Positions 9,173 to 18,823 of a stretch of DNA of 64,000 nt are shown in pieces. The position numbers and the translations under genes are program-made. Origin of the DNA: Neobacillus mesonae (GTDB lineage: Bacteria; Bacillota; Bacilli; Bacillales; Cytobacillaceae); NCBI RefSeq assembly GCF_001636315.1, contig NZ_KV440949.1, positions 2,285,203 through 2,349,202 on the forward strand. The letters run 5' to 3'. The notes beneath the pieces are model-generated. The model did not search any database, had not been told where the DNA came from, and saw nothing but the letters and a program-made list of their open reading frames with translations. The stretch's first letter is position 1, and each line of letters starts with the position of its first letter.

Positions 9173-10360
9173 TTAATCCATATTGTAATATCCACACACC
9201 ACTTGGCCGACTGCTTTTGCGGCTACTAAAAGGGCATCCTCATCGATATCGAATTTTGGATGGTGGTTGAAGTATGGTTTTTCGACCCCTTTTGGTGTGC
9301 AGCAAATGTAGAAATAGCACGCTGGGAATTTTTTTGCATAGTGGGCAAAGTCTTCGGATGGAGACATTTTTGGAAATTCCTTTACCTCTGTAATGTCTTG
9401 ATCCTTCGCCTTTTGTAAAAATCCAGCTACCTTCTCTGTCAATTCCGGATTGTTAAATAAAGCTGGATAATCCGGTGTATACGTCAGCTCACATGTTACA
9501 TTAAATTCCTGTTCAATGCCCTTGGCGATACGGCGAATTTCTTGTTCAATTAATTCACGCGATTCGTCGGTCATGGCACGAACATCGCCTTCTAGTTCCA
9601 CGCTGTCTTTAATCACATTGAACGTACCCTTTCCATCGAACGAACCAATCGTAATAACCCCCATATCAAATGGGTTTAAGCGGCGGCTGACGACCGTTTG
9701 AACAGCTGTGACAAAATGGGCACCCGCTACGATGGCATCATTCGCTAAGTGCGGCGAAGAACCATGTCCGCCTACACCTTGAACCTTTAACTTAAAGTAG
9801 GCACGTCCTGGAAATACGTAGCCGCTGTTATAGCCGACAACTCCCGCTGGTCCTAACGGCAGTAAATGAATTCCGAAAATATTATCTAAATCATCCAGTA
9901 ATCCCGATTGGAGCATCCCGATGGCACCACCAGGAGGTACCTCTTCCGCTGGCTGATGAATAATTTTAATTTTTCCAGGAATTTCATCTTTGAGTTGAAT
10001 CAAACAGTCGGCAAGAACCATAAGGTATGCGGTATGTCCGTCATGACCGCAAGCATGCATGACACCTGGGTTTTTCGATTTGAATGGGACGTCTGTTTCT
10101 TCAACAATCGGAAGTGCATCGAAATCCGCCCGTAACCCAATGGTTTTCCCAGGCTTACCGCCTGTGATGGTCACGATCAGGCCATGCCCGCCACCTACAT
10201 TGGTATGCACTTCGACATCTTTGCCATTATAAAACTCTTCAATATATTTGCTTGTGTTTTCCTCTTGAAAGGATAATTCAGGGTTTTCATGAAGATATCG
10301 ACGAATTTGAATCATTTCTTCTTTACGTTCTTCTAGCATTTGCATTAATTTCTCTTTCAT
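9173..10360 (-). CDS. M20 family metal-dependent amidohydrolase
   Basis: A 395-residue M20D-type amidohydrolase (hippurate/N-acyl-amino-acid amidohydrolase group). The start is taken as ATG at 10360, because the earlier ATG is part of the GGAGGG ribosome site. Metal-binding motifs: ADFDALP (Asp), HACGHDGHT (Cys/His site), HQPAEEVPPGG (Glu pair), and a late His in FNHHPKFDID. The dimerisation domain includes GGHGSSPHLANDA. It shares a transcription unit with the MFS transporter gene that lies 42 bp upstream. Likely job: hydrolyse an N-acylated amino acid or peptide-like compound imported by that transporter. Confidence 0.88.
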   Translation of the reverse strand: MKEKLMQMLEERKEEMIQIRRYLHENPELSFQEENTSKYIEEFYNGKDVEVHTNVGGGHGLIVTITGGKPGKTIGLRADFDALPIVEETDVPFKSKNPGVMHACGHDGHTAYLMVLADCLIQLKDEIPGKIKIIHQPAEEVPPGGAIGMLQSGLLDDLDNIFGIHLLPLGPAGVVGYNSGYVFPGRAYFKLKVQGVGGHGSSPHLANDAIVAGAHFVTAVQTVVSRRLNPFDMGVITIGSFDGKGTFNVIKDSVELEGDVRAMTDESRELIEQEIRRIAKGIEQEFNVTCELTYTPDYPALFNNPELTEKVAGFLQKAKDQDITEVKEFPKMSPSEDFAHYAKKFPACYFYICCTPKGVEKPYFNHHPKFDIDEDALLVAAKAVGQVVCGYYNMD

Positions 10361-10402
10361 ATCGATTCCCTCCATTTACTGATTTCACTTTTTTGATGGT
10401 GA

Positions 10403-11806
10403 TTAACTAGCTTTTTGGCTGAGTACTTCCTGATGCTCTTTTCCAGCATTTTTTGGAACCATGACGATGATGGAAAGGAGTGCCACTATTCCGAAGACCA
10501 CGTTGACGATAATCCCGGCTGTTGCGGCCACTTCGACACTGCTAACAGCTGTGATCGCACCATAAACGGCTGCTGAAATCGCCACACCAAATGCTCCGCC
10601 AAGTGAACTTGCCATCTTATACACCCCTGCAGCTGCCCCGACCTTATCTGAAGGAGCATTCGATACAGACGTATCTGTCGATGGAGTGGCATAGATGCCA
10701 AGTCCTAAACCGAATAAAGCAAATCCAATGAACACAACAACGGTATAAGCAATGCCCGGTAAGAAGGTGAGACCCATAAGCGCTACACCAATCGTCGTGA
10801 TGATCGTTCCCCAGATCATCGGCGATTTAGCTCCTGCTTTTTGAAGAATTTTTTCGCCAACACGAATCATCGCTAAAACCGCAACCAGGTAACCAAGTGA
10901 AAGCATCCCTGATTGGAAAGCCGTAAATCCACGGCCTACCTGAACATACGTATTGGCCACAACTAATGTTCCTGCAACGGCATTTAATAAAAAGTTAGAA
11001 TACGTTGCACCGGCATATGGTTTATTTTTAAATAAAGAGAAGTCGATTAAAGCAATCGCATTGTTTTTTTCCACTTTAACGAATACAATAACACCGATTA
11101 TGGATGCCGCCAAACAAACGAGCGTAAGAGTGCTTGTCCAGCCCCAATCCGCCCCGCGCGTAATGAACAGGTTCAAAGCAAGCATAGTGATAATCAAAAT
11201 AACTAAGCCAGTGACGTCAAATTTAAACGCACCTTTTGATTCTGCTTTACTTTCGGGAGTATCTTTAATAAGCAGCATCCCAAGAAGGGCGAAGATAATA
11301 GAGAAAATGAAAATCCATCTCCAGCCCATATAGGTGGCAATCGCACCACCAGCGAATGAACACACGCCTGACCCGCCCCAAGATCCAATCGACCAGAAGC
11401 TTAGTGCGCGTTGACGTTCCGCTCCCTCAAAATACTCCTTCATTAAGGCAATGGTTGCCGGCATAATACATGCCGCTGAAATCCCTTGAATAATCCGGCC
11501 GATAATGAGAAGCAGTGCCCCCTGGGTAATGACAAGGAGAAAGGAGCCAATAATGCTCAATATTAAACCAATATAGGTGATTTTCTTTCGTCCAATTTTA
11601 TCAGCTAAACCCCCGGCACCTACGATAAACATGCCTGAGAATAATGAAGATAAACTAATTGCAATATTTAATGTTCCAAGTGAAATACCTAAATCAGATT
11701 GTACTGCCGGCACCACGTTCACCATGGCTTGAGCAAACAACCAAAAGGTAATAACGCCGAACACGATCCCGGTAATCAATTTATTTGTCCCTTTATATGT
11801 TTCCAT
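10403..11806 (-). CDS. MFS transporter, DHA2-like
   Basis: A 467-residue major facilitator protein with about 14 membrane segments. The start ATG at 11806 has TAGGAGG 5-6 bases upstream (METYKGTNKL); longer starts do not. The loop GGLADKIGRKKI between helices 2 and 3 is the MFS signature, and GRIIQGISAACIMPATIALM resembles DHA2 drug/H+ antiporters. It is located between the AraC regulator (upstream) and the M20 amidohydrolase (42 bp downstream), which suggests a substrate-specific uptake or export system rather than general multidrug efflux. Direction of transport cannot be judged. Confidence 0.88.
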   Translation of the reverse strand: METYKGTNKLITGIVFGVITFWLFAQAMVNVVPAVQSDLGISLGTLNIAISLSSLFSGMFIVGAGGLADKIGRKKITYIGLILSIIGSFLLVITQGALLLIIGRIIQGISAACIMPATIALMKEYFEGAERQRALSFWSIGSWGGSGVCSFAGGAIATYMGWRWIFIFSIIFALLGMLLIKDTPESKAESKGAFKFDVTGLVILIITMLALNLFITRGADWGWTSTLTLVCLAASIIGVIVFVKVEKNNAIALIDFSLFKNKPYAGATYSNFLLNAVAGTLVVANTYVQVGRGFTAFQSGMLSLGYLVAVLAMIRVGEKILQKAGAKSPMIWGTIITTIGVALMGLTFLPGIAYTVVVFIGFALFGLGLGIYATPSTDTSVSNAPSDKVGAAAGVYKMASSLGGAFGVAISAAVYGAITAVSSVEVAATAGIIVNVVFGIVALLSIIVMVPKNAGKEHQEVLSQKAS

Positions 11807-11971
11807 ATCGTTACCTCCTAGAATCTTTCTTTCATAACACCGGCGCTTAAGCATCTTTATTATAAAAAATAACCCCTTAAAAAAGGAGTCATTTTTTATC
11901 CGATATAGGTCATTTGGCAGGTGTATTTCTATACCTGCGAATTATCTAAGCAAAAATGAACGGTCAATTTT

Positions 11972-14305
11972 TTACACAACGACTTTTCTTAGTTCAAAAA
12001 AGTGAACAGCATTAATGGATAAGTACGAATAAAACGACCATTCCCCATCAATCCTTTCATCAAATACCTCTAATGACGGCTGACTCGAATGGGTAATATA
12101 GTCAATAATCTCAGCATCCATTCCAAATTTACTGTTATTCTCCCGCCAGCCCTTATACAAGGCACCATGGTCCTTATCAAATACATATTTACGGATTTGA
12201 TATTCTCCACTTGGAATCCCTTTGATTGTCACACGGACTTCCTTCATTAATTTTTGCGAAAACGTTTCTTCGATAGAAAAATAGGGATTCACAATCTTGT
12301 TGTTCATTAACACAATCTGATAGCCTGTTTCATTTTCCGTCATCACATGGTCCTCACCCTTTGAGATGACGTTTCCTTGCAGCCTGCTGAAAAAGGACAT
12401 CGCATAATAGGCCGGCCGCTTCCCTTTAAAATAATGAAACAGCTCCATTCCTTCCAGCGGAATATTCCTTCCCCCAACCATTCTTTCATGTACCTCGGTA
12501 TTAATCCAGAAACCAAGTGATTCCACATCTTCTGCAATGGTCAACGCATCATTCAAAATGAGCGCGCCTCTGAAAAAAATCCCATTTGTATAACGCGTAT
12601 TCCCCGAAAAGGAACTCCACGTAATCAAATGGAGCGGTTTTTCGATTGCATGACTTTTTAAATAGTGCTTTAATTTCTCCGTTTTTTTCCTAATAAAATC
12701 TTTTGCTGCTAGATACTGATCATCGATGATGTCTTTAAAATCGACCATTTCATTTGAGCTCGCCTGAAATGCGATAAAATCTATTTGCTCTTTCTGGAGC
12801 AGGATCCATTTATGTTGGTCATCTGTTGTTCCTGTTTGAAAGGAAAATGGGAATAGCACGCCAACTTGAATAGAAGGAACCATTGTTTTCAATAGCTTGT
12901 ACAATGTTCCATAGAAACGTTGTACGTGTTCGCTATCCTCATCATTTGCGGAATACATAAAACACCAGGAGCTCACATACTTCTCCCCAAACACCTGCAG
13001 ACAATGCCTTAAAAAATGCTGCAGTTTTTGAAGAAACACCTGTTCATCTGAGGCTATTTCTTTGTAAGCTATGTGCGTAAATAGTGATAAATCATTTGTT
13101 TTCATAAACTCGATGACTTCATCCGAATTATAGTAGGGTGATGTTGTCGGGATCAATTCATCTGTTTCCACTGCCGTTGGGATCGTTCTCCCGCTTAATA
13201 ACTGATGAATCCCGATATACTTGATGTTCAGCGCTTTTTTGGCTAATAAAATCTGCGTACGAACGTTTATTTTTTGCAGTTCTCGGAGTTCACCGATCGT
13301 TAATATTTTGAATGGATGGTTCAACTTTTTCCTGCTTGAAGAAGTTACGTCCAACTTTAATTCCTCGAAGTGAGTTTCTGTATTACTAAAGGTTGCTGAA
13401 TCATCCCCATCTGATAGATAAACACCTAATTTCATGATGATTTCAGGGGATTCCAGCAATGTTTCTGAGCCGTCCAATTGATAATTTTTCACGACATCCA
13501 CTTGTTCCTGCGCGTTCTTTTCTCTAAAAGAATGTGGTGTCTCGCCGTATACCTCTTTAAATAAATTGGTAAACGATTTGGTATTAGGAAAGCCATTTTT
13601 CATGGAAATAAAGGTGATGGAATCCTTGGTATACAGTAAATCTTTCACGCTGTGTTCTAGTCGAAGAGTCATTAAAAAACGGCTGAACCCAATCCCTGCC
13701 TGCTGTTTAAAATACCGCGAGAAATAACTAGGAGACAAATAAAAATGGGCAGCAACATCCTCTAAGGTAATCGGTTCGTCAAAATGCTGCTTGATATAGG
13801 AAATCATTTCTTTTAAGCGCTGATCGTTGACATCCAATTCATCCACATGACTTCGTTCTCCCTTAAATCGTAGAATAAGTGTCAGCAAAATTTTGCAGAT
13901 TAAAATATGCACCTCAAGCTGACCGCCCTTTTCATGCCTGGAATAGGTGATCAGCAGCTCAGCAAGAGATTTACGCAGCTGTGCCATAATATTTTCTTTA
14001 CCTCGATCAATTTGCTGCGAAAATAAATGAAAATGATATTGGCGATACTCCTCATCATATTTGGAGATAAATGTATCTGGGATCCTCAATGTTAAAACGG
14101 TGTTATTCTTTACCGCACGTACTTGATATAATTGATTTCGGTTGATCACCAGCAGGTCATTTTCCCTCAGATGATAAATGCCGCTATCCATTTCCACTAC
14201 TATTTCCCCATCAAGAACAAGAAGAATTTCAATCCCCGGGTAGATTCTTGATGATAAAAATTCAATGTTTTGTAAGGTCAATTGATAGTCTTCCACGTTA
14301 TCCAA
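11972..14305 (-). CDS. AraC-family regulator fused to GH39-like domain
   Basis: A 777-residue protein, starting at TTG 14305 with AGAGG upstream. Layout: N-terminal cupin-like sensor (about 1-110), AraC helix-turn-helix pair (about 190-285, with LEDVAAHFYLSPSYFSRYFK and GFPNTKSFTNLFKEVYG), then a long C-terminal region (about 320-777) like the GH39 xylosidase fold found in a group of Firmicute AraC proteins. The catalytic acid/base and nucleophile seem to be lost: the sequence YSANDEDS stands where an Asn-Glu-Pro motif is expected, and ITWSSFSG where Thr-Glu-Trp/Phe is expected. So it is probably a carbohydrate-sensing pseudo-enzyme. It lies upstream of the MFS-M20 unit, which it likely controls. 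Confidence 0.82.
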   Translation of the reverse strand: MDNVEDYQLTLQNIEFLSSRIYPGIEILLVLDGEIVVEMDSGIYHLRENDLLVINRNQLYQVRAVKNNTVLTLRIPDTFISKYDEEYRQYHFHLFSQQIDRGKENIMAQLRKSLAELLITYSRHEKGGQLEVHILICKILLTLILRFKGERSHVDELDVNDQRLKEMISYIKQHFDEPITLEDVAAHFYLSPSYFSRYFKQQAGIGFSRFLMTLRLEHSVKDLLYTKDSITFISMKNGFPNTKSFTNLFKEVYGETPHSFREKNAQEQVDVVKNYQLDGSETLLESPEIIMKLGVYLSDGDDSATFSNTETHFEELKLDVTSSSRKKLNHPFKILTIGELRELQKINVRTQILLAKKALNIKYIGIHQLLSGRTIPTAVETDELIPTTSPYYNSDEVIEFMKTNDLSLFTHIAYKEIASDEQVFLQKLQHFLRHCLQVFGEKYVSSWCFMYSANDEDSEHVQRFYGTLYKLLKTMVPSIQVGVLFPFSFQTGTTDDQHKWILLQKEQIDFIAFQASSNEMVDFKDIIDDQYLAAKDFIRKKTEKLKHYLKSHAIEKPLHLITWSSFSGNTRYTNGIFFRGALILNDALTIAEDVESLGFWINTEVHERMVGGRNIPLEGMELFHYFKGKRPAYYAMSFFSRLQGNVISKGEDHVMTENETGYQIVLMNNKIVNPYFSIEETFSQKLMKEVRVTIKGIPSGEYQIRKYVFDKDHGALYKGWRENNSKFGMDAEIIDYITHSSQPSLEVFDERIDGEWSFYSYLSINAVHFFELRKVVV

Positions 14306-14472
14306 TGCAGCAGCCTCTCTTCTGGTTTGATTGATTGAATGATCGTTTGGTCCCGGCTTCCCGATTCGTTACTTCATATAATAAAGGAAGTGCTTTGCAA
14401 AGTGCAAAAGCAGGCTGGGAGCTGGGGGATGTTGAAGTGTTTTTTGTTAGGCGATTATTAAACTGGGAACCG

Positions 14473-14975
14473 GTTCATTCACATTGAAAACCTTTTATGT
14501 GCACTTGCCTGGTTTTTTCTTCTGGTTTCGTGTTCATTGAAGCCCTCTATGTGCACCTTCATCGTTTTTTTCATTGGTTTCGTGTTCATTGAAATCCTCT
14601 ATGTGCACTTTCCTCGCCTTTTTCATCGGTTTCGTGTTCATTGAAGACCTCTATGTGCACTTTCCTCGCTTTTTTCATTGGTTTCGTGTTCATTGAAGAC
14701 CTCTATGTGCACTTGCCTCCCTTTTTTCATTGGTTTCGTGTTCATTGAAGACCTCTATGTGCACTTTCCTCGTTTTTTTTCATTGGTTTCGTGTTCATTG
14801 AAGACCTCTATGTGCACTTTCCTCGCTTTTTTCATCGGTTTCGTGTTCATTGAAGCTCTCTATGTGCACTTGCCTCGCTTTTTTTATCGGTTTCGTGTTC
14901 ATTAAAGACCTCTATGTGCACTTTCAAACGTTTTCTCATTGGTTTCGTGTTCATTGAAGCACAGCCCGGCCATTA
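14473..14975. repeat. Array B: about ten 52-bp tandem units
   Basis: GTGTTCATTGAA starts at 14530, 14582, 14634, 14686, 14738, 14791, 14843, 14895 and 14947, with a degenerate unit before. All steps are 52 bp except one of 53, caused by an extra T in a T-run. The dyad is GTGTTCAT - 11 bases - ATGTGCAC (imperfect, one mismatch and one G-T pair); the spacer is TTTCCTCGCTTTTTTCATTGG-like. It lies between the divergent AraC and DUF3231 genes. Confidence 0.95.
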
Positions 14976-14983
14976 CCTCGATA

Positions 14984-15008
14984 AGCCAGGAGAACCGTCC
15001 CGATGCCT
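14984..15008. repeat. Half REP-like element (GAACCGTCCC type)
   Basis: GGAGAACCGTCCCGATGC adjoins the end of array B. It matches one arm of the palindromic elements at 40653 and 41060. Confidence 0.55.
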
Positions 15009-15076
15009 TACTCATATCCCAAGCGAAATTGGGAATATTATTAGGAGTAGATTCAGCGTTATTGGAGGATTGTGAT

Positions 15077-16081
15077 ATGGATGATAAGACGAGGATTCGT
15101 TTGACTGCAGCGGAGATGTCTGGGTTGTGGTCGCAGTATATTAATGATACCTTGGCTACTTGTGTGAGTAGTTATTATTTGGAGAAGGTGGAGGATGAGG
15201 AAGTTCGGCCAATTGTGGAGTGGTCGTTAAGGACAGCCAAAGAGAATCTTGCCATTATGCAGGAGCTTTTTCAAAAAGAAGGTTTTCCTATTCCTCATGG
15301 ATTTACGGAACAGGATGTCGATCCCCAGGCTCCGAAACTGTTCTCGGATACCTTTGTTTTAAGGTATTTTCGGCACATGTCGATTCTTGCCCTTGCATCG
15401 AATAGTGCAGCACTAGGGTTGGCAGCACGGCAGGATGTAGTGGCTTTTCACAAACGGGTCGTTGATAAAGCGATTGACTTGCAGGACCTGACACGGAATT
15501 TAATGTTGAAACAAGGTACCTATATTAGACCCCCTTATATCTCAGTCCCGGACAAAGTCGATTTTGTTGAAAAGCAAAGTTTTTTAACCGGATTCTTTGG
15601 AAAAAAGAGGTCGTTTACCTCCATTGAAATCACTCATTTATTTTTAAACGTTCATGCTAACGCGATCGGAAAGGACTTGATTACAGGATTTGCCCAAACA
15701 GCACAAGACAAGGAAGTCAAACAATTTTTGTTGCGGGGGATGCAGCTTTCGCAAAAGTTTGTCGATATCTTTAGCCGAATTTTAATCAATGAAGACCTGC
15801 CTGCGCCAATGAACTGGGACTCGGCGGTTACCGATTCTACCACGCCCGTATTTTCGGATAAATTAATTATGTTTCACGTTTCCGCCATGATTGCGGCTGG
15901 CATTGGCAACTTCGGTGTATCAATGGCCGCCAGCATACGAAGGGACCTCGCCACAAGATATGCCACTCTAATCCCAGAAATCGCCCGATACGCCGAAGAC
16001 GCCGCCAACCTCATGATCAAACACGGCTGGCTGGAGGAACCCCCGCAGGCCGACGATCGGGATAAGCTGATAAAGGGATAA
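15077..16081 (+). CDS. DUF3231 family protein
   Basis: A 334-residue protein. The start is set at ATG 15077 (MDDKTRIRLTAAEMSGLW) because GGAGG lies 8 bases upstream; the frame is open further upstream only through repeat array B. It contains two similar helical halves: LTAAEMSGLWSQYINDT at the beginning and FTSIEITHLFLNVHANA near residue 175, the known two-repeat pattern of DUF3231. Family members have ferritin-like four-helix bundle character and are frequent in Bacillaceae, with several spore-associated, but the biochemical role is unknown. It is monocistronic, convergent with the nitric oxide synthase gene. Confidence 0.82.
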   Translation: MDDKTRIRLTAAEMSGLWSQYINDTLATCVSSYYLEKVEDEEVRPIVEWSLRTAKENLAIMQELFQKEGFPIPHGFTEQDVDPQAPKLFSDTFVLRYFRHMSILALASNSAALGLAARQDVVAFHKRVVDKAIDLQDLTRNLMLKQGTYIRPPYISVPDKVDFVEKQSFLTGFFGKKRSFTSIEITHLFLNVHANAIGKDLITGFAQTAQDKEVKQFLLRGMQLSQKFVDIFSRILINEDLPAPMNWDSAVTDSTTPVFSDKLIMFHVSAMIAAGIGNFGVSMAASIRRDLATRYATLIPEIARYAEDAANLMIKHGWLEEPPQADDRDKLIKG

Positions 16082-16082
16082 C

Positions 16083-16190
16083 CTGATGCATGGGAACCGT
16101 TCTCTTGCCTCATTGGATTCTCTTCTAATTGGAGCTCCGATTTTTGGTTAGTAGATTTCTTCAAATTGACCCAATCACCGGAGCTCCTCC
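16083..16190. other. Gap with REP-like half site and spaced palindromes
   Basis: Contains GGGAACCGTTCTCTTGC (degenerate GAACCGTCCC family) and two copies of the self-palindromic GGAGCTCC, extended to CGGAGCTCC, at 16131 and 16179. These may fold into a stem between the convergent genes, but no T-run follows, so the terminator function is uncertain. Confidence 0.35.
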
Positions 16191-16253
16191 TCCTTCAAGA
16201 AGCTAGCTAACTAAAATGCCACATACTATAAGATGAAAAAGCACTTCTGCTGT

Positions 16254-17330
16254 TCAGTATGGTTTTGATTGATAAAAATAGTTCGGTTTTTCGACTTTAT
16301 TATGATAAGTTTGATGAAAAATATGAGTTGTTGCAGGGGACAATGGAGGAATGAGCCATGTCCAATCACCTGTGACTGCTCTTCCCGCCGCCAATTCTTT
16401 TTCTTCAAACTTTTTAAACTGTTGGGCAGCAGTATGATGATCCACAATGCTAACCCCAGCTTCTTTGAATGAATATAAAACGGCTGTATTTAATTCTAGG
16501 AGAGTCCTGTCCTTCCATAACGATTGATTACTTTTTATATCTAACCCCATTAAAGAAGCTATCCGAGGAAGTACATTATACCTTGTTTCATCCGCAAAAT
16601 TTCTAGCTCCTATCTCTGTCCCCATATACCAGCCATTAAAAGGAGCAGCCGTATAAGTAATACCTCCTATTTCAAGACTCATTTCTGAAATGATAGGTAC
16701 GGCATACCATTTTAGCTGTAAATCTTCAAACCAATCGAAATGAGGGTGACGAATAGAAACTTCCAGAGGAAGATGATCTGGAATATCAAATAATTTAGGA
16801 GGATTATCATTCAGTTGGATGATAATTGGTAAAATGTCAAAATAACCATACCTCGGTTCCCATCCTAATTTGATACACTCCTCTGTAAAAGCTATTGATG
16901 TAGAATCCCCTATCACTCCTTCTGCAGTCTTATAACCTGCATAGCGAATTAATTGGTGATTCCAGATACGTACGTTTTGGTTCGGAGATTTCTGAGACAA
17001 AACCGTGATAGTAGGCCGTATCCGACCATTATTCGTTGCGTACGCAATATGTTCAAATAGCGCCTCAGCCATTTCCTCTTCTGTTTTTAAGTGTCTCTGA
17101 TCGATAACGTTTAATTGATCCCAAAATAATCTCCCTATACAACGGTTACTGTTTCGCCAAGCAGCTTTCGCCCCGTATTCCAGCTCCTCTGTAGTGTGTT
17201 TATAATAACCCCTAGCACCAATCTGTTCGTGAATCTCATTCAGCCTAATTTCTGTTTCCTGCTTCGTTTTATGTAATTCGTTATAACATGAGCAAATAAA
17301 TTCCGTTGCTTCTCTAAGTAAATCGTTAAT
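16254..17330 (-). CDS. nos: Bacterial nitric oxide synthase oxygenase, probable ATT start
   Basis: Heme enzyme making NO from L-arginine; bacterial forms lack a reductase domain and borrow electrons from flavodoxin/ferredoxin partners. Frame 16254-17330 gives 358 residues, near the roughly 360 of B. subtilis Nos. The first ATG (17072) would drop 86 conserved residues, including the heme-ligand Cys in WRNSNRCIGRLFW. In-frame codons upstream contain no ATG, GTG or TTG before a TAG stop; ATT at 17328-17330 lies 10 bases after AGGAGG and fits the family N-terminus (NDLLREATEFICSCY). Other motifs: NHQLIRYAGY, LKWYAVPIIS, NGWYMGTEIGARN (arginine-binding Glu), DWTWLIPPLSP. It is monocistronic, opposed to DUF3231. 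Confidence is high for function, moderate for the start codon. Confidence 0.9.
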   Translation of the reverse strand: MNDLLREATEFICSCYNELHKTKQETEIRLNEIHEQIGARGYYKHTTEELEYGAKAAWRNSNRCIGRLFWDQLNVIDQRHLKTEEEMAEALFEHIAYATNNGRIRPTITVLSQKSPNQNVRIWNHQLIRYAGYKTAEGVIGDSTSIAFTEECIKLGWEPRYGYFDILPIIIQLNDNPPKLFDIPDHLPLEVSIRHPHFDWFEDLQLKWYAVPIISEMSLEIGGITYTAAPFNGWYMGTEIGARNFADETRYNVLPRIASLMGLDIKSNQSLWKDRTLLELNTAVLYSFKEAGVSIVDHHTAAQQFKKFEEKELAAGRAVTGDWTWLIPPLSPATTHIFHQTYHNKVEKPNYFYQSKPY

Positions 17331-17608
17331 TGAACCTCTACCTCCTGTTATAGGATTTATCCAATTCTATTATATGGCAATAACTAACAAACTACTAGGT
17401 CTCTAGTACTCTTATATGTATTTGAAAAATGGCCATCTGTTTTTCAAATATTAAGTGGTCTGAATCGACCTTTAATGATCATTTGGAACCGGATATTTTT
17501 TCATCTATCATTAAACAAAATATTTTCCATGTGTTGTAAAATGGATATACGAATCTAAACCTAATTTGGTTCGAGAGGTTTGGATGTATGAATAGGTGGG
17601 GATATATC

Positions 17609-17836
17609 ATGAAGGATTTCCATTGCTGTGCGACGTGCCGGCATTTTAATGTGGAGAAAACAGCTGAAGGTGCGAAGTATTTCTGCAGCCGGTTAGGCTA
17701 TGAAACAAAAACGCATTATAAATTTAATTGCTGGAGCCCTAAGGAGAATGTAGCGAAGTTAATGAACAAAGGGATTTCGAAAAATAATAATGGATTAGGC
17801 ATGTTCAACAATAGTGATGACGAAAAAAATGCTTAG
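17609..17836 (+). CDS. Small cysteine-rich protein, hypothetical
   Basis: A 75-residue protein from ATG 17609 (MKDFHCCATCRHF), with AGGTGGGG 7 bases upstream; a start 7 codons earlier also exists. Cysteines at CCATC, FCSRLG and FNCWSP suggest a zinc or metal-binding fold. The C-terminus is Asn/Lys rich. I do not recognise a named family. Its stop codon lies in the left arm of the following terminator hairpin. Confidence 0.7.
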   Translation: MKDFHCCATCRHFNVEKTAEGAKYFCSRLGYETKTHYKFNCWSPKENVAKLMNKGISKNNNGLGMFNNSDDEKNA

Positions 17837-17862
17837 AATAGTCCCATTTCTAAGCATTTTTC
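17827..17862. terminator. Rho-independent terminator
   Basis: Stem AAATGCTTAGAA / TTCTAAGCATTT with a 9-base loop followed by TTTTT; overlaps the stop of the upstream plus-strand gene and also faces the minus-strand small gene at 17879. Confidence 0.85.
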
Positions 17863-17878
17863 TGCGGCCGTAATCGGC

Positions 17879-18049
17879 TTATTTTTTTTGAGGAATAAAC
17901 ATACCAATAAAAATCAAAAAACTTCCCAAAATGAGTAAAAGACTAAAAATACTTTTCGCCTCTAGATAGCCTAACGGGTAGGTTATAGCCAAAATGACCA
18001 GAAGGAGTCCAATTAGCTGAATTAACTTATTTACTCTCGTATGTACCAT
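17879..18049 (-). CDS. Small two-helix membrane protein
   Basis: A 56-residue frame (MVHTRVNKLIQLIG) with two hydrophobic stretches, about residues 9-24 and 35-52, and a PQKK tail. The ribosome site is weak (AAAGG directly before ATG), so its reality rests on the membrane-protein composition and on ending near a shared terminator. Function unknown. Confidence 0.5.
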   Translation of the reverse strand: MVHTRVNKLIQLIGLLLVILAITYPLGYLEAKSIFSLLLILGSFLIFIGMFIPQKK

Positions 18050-18166
18050 CCTTTATAGTCAAATATTCAATGCACCCCCATGCATCATTAATATCGCAAA
18101 AGTACAAGCACCTTTTTGGAGGTGGAATATACTGATTTTGATATTAGTGTGAAGTGGGGTGATAGC

Positions 18167-18739
18167 ATGAAGCCTTGGTTTAATATTGATTGTATAACGG
18201 AACAGGTAGATCGTTTAAAAAGTGACATGCGTGAGGTTTGGGAACAGCATGTGTACTGGACAAGATTGACGGTCAATAGTATTGCATTTAATTTACCTGA
18301 TTTAGACGCGAATACCGCACGTCTTCTCCGGAATGCCACAGATATGGGGAATTTATTAAAGCCTTTTTATGGAAATCAAATAGCCGCGAAGTTCGCCAGC
18401 TTAATCAGGGCGCACCTAGTGATTGCAGCGGAACTGGTTCAAGCCGCAAAAGCGGGCAATCAACGAGCTGCTGCCGATGCAGAGAGAAGATGGTACGCCA
18501 ATGGCGAGGAAATAGCCGAATTCCTAAGCAGAATAAATCCGTTTATATCGAGAAGAGAATTCCAAGAAATGTTTTTTGAACATCTCGCTCTGACGAAGAA
18601 AGAGGCAGTATTGATTCTCCAACAAAACTTTAAAGCCAGCATTGAGGTGTTTGATAAAATTGAAGCAGAAGCTTTGGAAATGTCGGATACGATTACTTTT
18701 GCCATTGTAAAGCAATTCCCGAGAAAGTTCCGAAGATAA
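18167..18739 (+). CDS. Helical hypothetical protein
   Basis: A 190-residue protein from ATG 18167 (MKPWFNIDCITEQV), with GGGGTGAT upstream; a TTG start 17 codons earlier follows a weaker context. It is nearly all alpha-helical, with conserved-looking stretches HVYWTRLTVNSIAFNLPDL, LIRAHLVIAAELVQAAKAGN and MFFEHLALTKKEAV. No transmembrane segment. It ends 120 bp before a strong bidirectional hairpin. I do not recognise the family by name. Confidence 0.7.
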   Translation: MKPWFNIDCITEQVDRLKSDMREVWEQHVYWTRLTVNSIAFNLPDLDANTARLLRNATDMGNLLKPFYGNQIAAKFASLIRAHLVIAAELVQAAKAGNQRAAADAERRWYANGEEIAEFLSRINPFISRREFQEMFFEHLALTKKEAVLILQQNFKASIEVFDKIEAEALEMSDTITFAIVKQFPRKFRR

Positions 18740-18823
18740 GGATTGTCGAAATGACTTGTGCGCAATATTAGGCATCTCTTGGTTTGGCTTGAGGGCCTTC
18801 AAAACTAGGAATATTCCGATCGC

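Noticed and set aside
14678..14905. 75-residue frame through array B
   Set aside because: It is only open because the repeat lacks stops in that stretch; 52-bp period changes frame and no ribosome site exists.
16131..16187. Terminator from CGGAGCTCC arms
   Set aside because: Loop about 39 bases, arms are self-palindromic octamers and no T-run follows; not called as terminator.
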